DNA of 64,000 bases from Diphasiastrum complanatum (taxonomy: Eukaryota; Streptophyta; Lycopodiopsida; Lycopodiales; Lycopodiaceae), in contig CM055101.1 of NCBI GenBank assembly GCA_029204225.1, forward strand, positions 62,178,171 through 62,242,170, in the 5' to 3' direction. This document shows positions 56,660-64,000 of the stretch, piece after piece (the first letter of the stretch is position 1; each line of letters starts with the position of its first letter). The notes under the pieces are model-generated. The model worked only from the letters and a program-made list of their open reading frames with translations. It had not been told where the DNA came from and ran no database searches. Both the position numbers and the translations under genes were made by a program.

Positions 56660-57640
56660 GGTTGAGGTTCATGGTATTTGGATTTAGGGTGTTATTGATT
56701 CTAGATGTGTTATATGTTTCTAATTAACCCAAAGCTTGTTTTTTATCAATCGAATTGTAGATATTTGTCATAAGGTGACATTTGATTTTAATTAATATGT
56801 GATTTTCAATGAAAATAATTATATTCTTGCTTTAGGGTTATTTAAGACAAGGTAATTGAGTCATTGTTATTTCGACAAGAATGAAGTCTTAATGTGTCAA
56901 TTTTAGATGATAAAAATGCTTTTTGCCATTATAGATTAAGACAACTTAATTTGGAGAGTATTTAACTTATGAAGAGCAATCACATGGTCATGATTTTGAT
57001 TTTTTGTTATCAAGTTCTACAATTTGTGAGAGCTACATTTTAAGTAAGCATTCAAGATCATCTTTCAAGCCAATCAATATTTCTAAGCCTAAAGGTCTTC
57101 TAGACATTATTGATTGTGGTTTATGTGGTCCTATGCAAACGTTTTTCAAGGGGGAGCCAAATATTTTATTATTCATTGATGACTTTTCTAGAAATGTTTG
57201 TTAAGTAAAGGTCTGAAGTCACTAGTTTTAACTAGTTTAAGAGATATGCTAGAACACAAGTTTTTTGAAAGATTAAGATTCTCATGATTGATGGAGATGG
57301 AGAGTTCATGTTAAATGAATTCAAAGACTATGGCAAACCAATGGTTTTTTACAATTGTTCACAATGAGTTATTCACCTCAACAAAATGGGGCTGATCGAA
57401 CTCTTATGGAGTGTTCTAGATCAGTGTTATCTTTTTCTTGTTTATCTAATTCTTCCTAGGCTGGAGCTATTTTCAAATCAACTTATATTCCAAACATATG
57501 TGTAACTATAGCACTTAAAGATGTTACTCCTGATGAGTTATGAATTGGTATCAAACCATTCATACACATTCTCAATTATTTGGTTGTTGCATCGCCTGTA
57601 ATATTTCAATGATATGAAACATTTTCAAGCAATGTCATAT
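56660..57640 (+). pseudogene. Ty1/copia protease-integrase relic
   Basis: Decayed protease VIDSRCVICF (from IDSGCS-H), then the open stretch CESYILSKHSRSSFKPIN and LCGPMQTFFKG, LLFIDDFSRNVC (GAG-pre-integrase and first part of the integrase core), DGDGEFMLNEFKDYG (second Asp region), then SYSPQQNGADRTLMECSR-like and ALKDVTPDELWIGIKPF-like remains in shifting frames. Many stops. Old copia insertion. Confidence 0.8.
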
Positions 57641-58254
57641 CTTTAAAATAATCTCATGCACTGCCACACATCTTCACTATATTACAATTGACAAATGTGC
57701 CATGCAGTTTTTCATCTTGTTGAAGGTGAGAATGATTGAGAACAACTCCTGGTTAATGAAGTACATGATGAACAACACCCAAAATGTAATAATGATAATA
57801 ATGATAAATCTAAAGTTTAAATGTAAACATGTACCCAAATGTCCAATTACAAAGTACAACTGATTTCTTAGCATATTATGAAAAAGCGCTTACAAAATCC
57901 TTATGTTAAAAATGGCAAAAGTAAACCTTTTTGTTGAACAAAAAATAGTTGACAATTTTCACAAAACTACATTGCATAACCAAAATGTCTATATCTAATA
58001 AACAAAACTATTTCCAAAAGTACTATCCAACAATATATTTCACCTATGATCATCAAGCAAAAATTAGACGTCCACGTTTGTCTAGAAGACAAAATCTAAA
58101 CTCTTAGAAATAATAACTTGAAATCTTTTGAAATGGAACAATATCCTAAAAACATGGAACTTTTTAATTTTTTAATTTTTTTGCCAAAAACACGTTTTTT
58201 CATGAAATTTATTTTGAAAACCACAAACGTTTTTGGCAAACAATATGCTCTTTT

Positions 58255-58298
<44 letters not shown>

Positions 58299-58444
58299 GT
58301 AAAATGTAAAAATAATAATTTTTTTTAATAAAATCCTGAAAATTAAAATGTTCAAAATATGCAAAATATACAAAACATTTATGGTGTTTTGAAAGTCTAA
58401 ATCGACTTTTATGAAAACAACCCACAAAATACATCTGAAGCCAG
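57641..58444. other. no gene; contains a 38-bp poly(A) run at 58257-58294
   Basis: AT-rich. Minus frames across the poly(A) give poly-Phe and are artefacts. A retroposed poly(A) tail is possible, but no source gene was recognised beside it. Confidence 0.55.
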
Positions 58445-59165
58445 TTACAATAAATCCACAAATATTGAAAACATTGAGAATAAATTAGGTATATATTTTT
58501 TTAACAATTCAAATTCCATAAAAATTTCACTAAGTCCTCTCAACTCAGTGCTTGAAATATTATCAAGACTTTCTTTTTCAGCTGAAGAAGTTGACAATCC
58601 ATCTTCCTCATTAGAGTCTATTGGCAAATTCTCATTCGAATCGGCCTCCAATGTTGAGAGAAAAGTTTGTATTGTGGCTTTGCTACGTTGAAGCCAAGTC
58701 AAAAATGATGGTTGTGCACTTGATCCAAGACATTTTTGCAAAATATATCTTGTTGACTTTTGTAAATGATTCGTCATTGTCAACTCAAAATTAAATGCAA
58801 GTACATCCACATCTCCAAGATTGATGTCATCGACTCTTGGTTGATTCTTTGTTGAATGCTTCCCCTTGCCCTTTGGATCTAATTGTAACATTTCTAACAT
58901 TCTCAAGAAAGCATTTGTTGAAACAGTACACATTTAGTGCACACGTACAATCTTGGTGTCGTCGCTCTGAATGAAGCCAATCACTTTAACAATCCAAAAT
59001 GGATGACTTTTGTTATTTTCTGATGCCAAAAGTGCAATGAGACTCTCGACCGTTAATTTATTGAGGTTATCGGACCATTCAGCCTTGGCAGCAAGAGAGA
59101 TTGCAAGAAACGATTAGGCATCTGTGACAACCATGCAATCTTCCTAATATTGATAATCTGATATG
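58445..59165 (-). pseudogene. unrecognised coding relic with SHPFWIVKV motif
   Basis: A single minus frame runs about 240 codons with only two TAA stops (near 58935 and 59116). In order: SFLAISLAAKAEWSDNLNKL, TVESLIALLAS, KSHPFWIVKVIGF, KIVRVH-stop-MCTVSTNAFL, then an acidic Ser/Glu-rich C-terminal part (LPIDSNEEDGLSTSS) and FMEFELLKKYIPN. Codon structure and composition look like decayed protein-coding DNA, but I cannot name the family. The intact part from the Met at 58933 has 162 codons. Confidence 0.45.
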
Positions 59166-60139
<974 letters not shown>

Positions 60140-60148
60140 TTCCTCCTT

Positions 60149-62405
60149 AAGCTAACTACTATGAATCTGAACTACAATTGAGATTTATCATATCTATTAA
60201 AGTAGAATGTTTATATCTAGACAATGGCTTTGTCAAAATATTAGCCAACATACTATTTGTATGATAGTAACTTAGTACAACATCTTTATTCTGAACTTTC
60301 TCTCAAAGAAAATGGAATTGAACTTCTATATGCTTAATTTTATTATGAATTTATGGGTTCAGAGATAGAACTATGCAGCTCTGATTGTTGCACTGGAGTA
60401 TTGTTGGACCGATCTGTGGGAATTGTAGATCCTGCAGCAGCCTCCTTAGCCAAATTATCTCCTTCACTGCTGATGTAGCTGCAACATATTCGGATTCTGT
60501 AGAGGACAATGAAATGCATTTCTGCTTTCTACTGTTCCATGAAATGGGTCCTCCTACAAGGAAACAAATATAACCTGATGTGGATTTTCTGGTATCCACA
60601 TCTCCTGCCCAATCGAAATCTGAATAGGTGGTCAGTGTGAGTGTAGCTTCTATATTGCCATTATAGCTCAAAGCATAGTACTTCGTAGTTTAATGTACTT
60701 CAGTACTCTTTGCAGAGCTTTCTAATGTTGTAAGCCTGGATTGGACATGTATTGAGACAGTGTGCTTACTGCATATGCTAGATCAGGTTGTGTGCAGATC
60801 ATACAATATATTATAGATCCTATGATGGACTGATAAAGATACCTGCACATTTTTTGTTGATCTGCTTGAGTTTTGGGACACATGTCTTTGGAAAGCTTAG
60901 ATCCTAGATCCATAGGTGTGTCTATGGGCTTGCAATCCTCCATGCCATATCTGCGAAGTACATTGATTAAATAGTATTCTTGGCTTATAGCGATCCTTCT
61001 GCTTGCACGATCTCTGCTGATCTCCATACTGAGAAGGTAATGAACTGGGTCTAAATTAGTCATATCAAACTCTGATGAAAGCAAAGATCTGGTTTCCTAT
61101 GATAACTGATTTGAATTGTTGATAATTAAGGAATCATCAACATATAATGCTATTACAACATAGCTTGACCCTTTGCATTTGAGATACACATTAGAGTCTA
61201 CAGAGCAAGAAGTGAAATTATGCTGCAACAAGAAGTGATTGATTTTTTCATACCAGGCCTTGGGAGCTTGCTGAAGACCATATAATGCCTTATGCAATTT
61301 GCATACCAAATGTTCCTTGCCTTGAATGACATAACCTTCTGGTTGATAAATGAATATGTTTCCTTGTATATATTCGTGAAGGAATGTTGTCTGGATGTCC
61401 ATGTGGTGAATGTCCAGATCATGTGCAACAGATATAGCTAGCAAGGTGCGAATAGATTGATGCTTTACCACTGGACTGAAGGTGTCAGTGTAATCTATTC
61501 CATAGACTTGCTCAAAACCTTTAAGCACTAAATGAGCTTTCCATTTGGATATTGATCCATCTGGCTTAAGCTTTAGCTTGAAGATCCATTTAGAGTCAAT
61601 AGATTTTATATCTGTAGGAGGATTGACAAGACTTCAGGTCTTGTTCTTCATCAAGGAATGGTACTCAACATTCATGGCAGCTTTCCATTCGTCTGCATTG
61701 GGCATTGACAGTGCTTCTGCAACAGTGGCAAGTTCTTCATGACTGATGAACGTCTGAGGGACAAAACGATCAGGTTGCTATCGTTGTTTTGCAAACCTTC
61801 AAACTGTAGGTGCTTGATTGGATGTTTCTCCTGGGTGAATGACTGGAATAGCTTCAGCTTGTGGTTGAACAATCGTGGGTCTAGGCCTATCGATGGTAAA
61901 TGGAGCTGTTGGGACAAACTCCTGAATTTGAACATTCGTAGGTCGATGCCTATCGATGGAGAATGGAGCTGCTACGACAGACTCCTACATTGGCTGTTTC
62001 TGCTTAAAATCATGAAACTTTTTTTCAAGAAAGACAACATCACGACTGACTGAGATCTAACTTGTATCAACATCATAGATACGATATGCCTTGTGTGATG
62101 TTGAATAGTCGATAAAGATATACTTACAGCTTACTGGATCTAATTTCTTTATCAGATCAGAGACATCCAAATACATGTAGGTGTTTCAGACTTGGTTTGT
62201 AGCCATAGTAAGCTTCAAATGGTGTCTTGGAATCGACTGCCTTAGTGCTGGAATAATTTTGTAGATAGGAGGTTGTAGAAATTACTTCTGCCCAAAAGTT
62301 TTGGGGTAATTGAGCGTTGACAGTCATGGATCGTGCAGCTTCCAGTAGTGTGCGATTCTTTTGCTCAGCTACGCCATTTGTGTTGTGGAGTGTAGGTAGT
62401 CCCAT
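60149..62405 (-). pseudogene. Ty1/copia pol relic (integrase C-terminal side, RT, RNase H)
   Basis: Minus order: NGVAEQKNRTLLEAARSM (integrase Glu region) with FEAYYGYKPSLKHLHVFGCL (62405-62157), a linker, RT with DYTDTFSPVVKHQSIR, DIQTTFLHEYIQGNIF, LYGLQQAPKAWYEK and YVDDSLII (61528-61097), PVHYLLSMEISRD and GSIIYCMICTQPDLAYAVS (61084-60722), RNase H with YSDFDWAGDVDTRKSTSGY and LSSTESEYVAATSAVKE (60671-60351), then HTNSMLANILTKPLS near 60230. Several frame breaks. Otherwise well preserved, so a moderately young copia element in minus orientation. Confidence 0.88.
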
Positions 62406-62904
62406 GCAGCCTAAAGATGTGATGGATAAACAAATGAGCAGCTTGTTTGCATTTTTTTTTTGTTGCTAATTTTCTCTTTTTTGATAGGTTTATTACTCCA
62501 TCAATTGTATTTTTTTCCACTTTTTTGTGATTTTTATTACTCACCACTTTTCTAGTGAACAGAGCAGACCTTGATGCATCATTAGTCAGCTCGACGAGTA
62601 ATGTCTATTTCATATCAAGAATTTAAATCCAATGACAATTTTTAATGGTTTCTCAATCATTTTGGCCTATGGTGCTACATAGAAAATGAGGCAACATTCA
62701 CCTCTTCTTGTCACATCATACATTGGTTACATTCATGAAAATGTATGAATTTTAAGTTGTGCTTTTTATCATTGAATCATACCTCCCATTAACTGTTTGA
62801 GTCCGTGAGGATCTGCGGACGTTTAGTGACCAGGATGCGATATGCTTCTTTCTGAATTTCTCCAGATCTGTTTGAGCTAGCTTGGTCTGGTTTAATGACA
62901 GGAA
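62406..62904 (-). other. interrupted copia integrase region, mostly unassigned
   Basis: HGTTYTPQH (near 62385-62410) belongs to the integrase just upstream of NGVAEQKN but in another frame. From about 62420 to 62900 the sequence is AT-rich and no longer integrase-like, so another insertion or rearrangement lies here. Confidence 0.5.
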
Positions 62905-63560
62905 CTATCGGCTACTCGGCTTCTGTAGCTGTAGCTGCAGGTTCTGTAGAAGGAACATCAACGTTGAAGAATCAATGCTACATAAAATAGGATGAAATGA
63001 CATAGCATCGTTTATCGATGGTCGTTTGAAATCATAGTATGTATGTTCTTGAAATATTACATCCCTAGAGACAAATACTACATTGGTGGATGGATCATAA
63101 ACTTTATAAGCTTTATATTCATCAGGATAGCCAATAAAAATACATTTATTTGTTCTATGATCCAGCTTCTTCCTAAGATGTTTAGGAATGTGAACAAAAC
63201 ATATACAACCAAAGATTTTTAAATGGCTGACACTAGGCTGTGCCCATGCCAAACTTCATGAGAAGTCTTGTTGTTGACGGCTTTGGTGCTGGATTTGTTC
63301 TGCACGTAACAGGCTATGGCAGTAGCTTCTGCCCAGGAACTTCATAGGTAGGTGTGCTTGATGTAGCATGGTTCTAGCTGAGTTGAGAAGAGTTCGATTC
63401 TTCCTTTCTACAAATCTCATTCTATTGAGGTGAATAGAAAGTAGTGAACTGTCTTTTGATGCCATGTTCAGCCAGCTAGTTGGACATCTCGTTGGAGCTG
63501 GTATTTGCTGCCCACCTATCAGTTCGAGTGCCTTCACTTTCCTAGATGTTGTGTCTCGGC
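62905..63560 (-). pseudogene. second Ty1/copia integrase relic
   Basis: Minus: MRFVERKNRTLLNSARTML (integrase Glu region) with HLPMKFLGRSYCHSL (63450-63300), then WAQPSVSHLKIFGCICFVHI, KCIFIGYPDEYKAYKVYDP and VVFVSRDVIFQEHTYYDF (63252-63000). A repeated domain order compared with 62405-62157 shows this is a different copia copy, inserted in the same orientation. Confidence 0.82.
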
Positions 63561-64000
63561 CATGCCTTGAATCTCATGAAGCATTCATATGGCTTCAGGT
63601 TTGTGCTTAATTGAACGTGACTATAGGACATCTACCAAAAATAATCATCTATGAAAGGTGATAAAATAGAGTGCATCTCCTAAGGATGGGAGTCGAGTTT
63701 GCATTGGACACAAAGATCGCTATGTACAAAGATCTATACATGCTTTGTTTTGATGGAATGTGATTTTGGAAACTTGCTTTCTAGAGTGCTTCCCATAGAT
63801 GCATGCGTCACACAAAGAAAAGATTTCCTATCTAATGAAGAAGAGAAATTCAGTCCATTCAACTAAATTACTGCATACGCCTTATAAGAAAGTGATCTTG
63901 TATTCACGTGTCCCAAATTGACTATGAATAGTACAATACTACTGTCGTTTAAATTTTCATTAGAAGATTACTAGCCAATGCAACTAAATTAGAGAGTACA
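63561..64000 (-). other. decayed copia sequence at window end
   Basis: Minus frames contain short pieces compatible with the upstream integrase core (for example around 63600-63800) but with many stops. No LTR is recognised before the window ends. Confidence 0.4.

Overview
The window looks like nuclear DNA from a land plant with a large, repeat-rich genome. The evidence is spliceosomal introns, chromodomain Ty3/gypsy and Ty1/copia elements primed by initiator-Met tRNA, hAT-like DNA transposons, and a host gene of the plant-type FKBP18 immunophilin family. The long TE-filled introns suggest a fern, gymnosperm or similar lineage, but the sequence alone does not settle the species. Nearly all recognisable coding sequence belongs to mobile elements.

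Layout. 1-2889: 3' half of a Ty3/gypsy chromovirus with an intact reading frame and its 3' LTR, apparently sitting inside hAT copy A. 2890-8043: hAT copy A (+) followed by a convergent small gene (ORF2, minus strand). 8656-11820: hAT copy B, truncated. 11820-31113: hAT copy C, one transposon split by three LTR-retrotransposon insertions (elements 1, 2 and 3, at 12177-16854, 17346-25241 and 28192-30474). Each has a 5-bp target duplication, and a fourth element (20751-24633) is nested inside element 2. 31114-31476: gypsy RT relic. 31485-32610: a non-autonomous MITE-like derivative of the hAT family with an 8-bp duplication. 32640-36110: hAT copy D (minus). 36520-38066: hAT copy F (ORF2 on plus, transposase 3' end on minus). 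39491-53162: FKBP18-like host gene (+). Its first visible intron (7 kb) is filled with gypsy and copia fragments. Its third visible intron (5.7 kb) contains hAT copy E, which carries an N-terminal BED-finger exon, a 112-bp tandem repeat and an ORF2 3' end. 53163-56650: no recognised gene. 56660-64000: copia pol relics, an unrecognised degenerate coding region at 58445-59150, and long CT/GA microsatellites.

The most interesting structure is the hAT-like family. Four copies (A, B remnant, E, F) share the same plan: a BED-finger/RNase-H/dimerisation transposase with an AT-hook-like tail, facing a convergent small basic coiled-coil ORF2 that has its own TATA-bearing promoter near the opposite terminus. 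The ends are packed with GGTACC- or GGACGC-type subterminal repeats. The other notable system is the LTR family of elements 1-3. Three independent target duplications place its termini at AG...CT instead of the usual TG...CA. Its members have complementary deletions: element 1 keeps gag/protease, while element 2 keeps RT/integrase.
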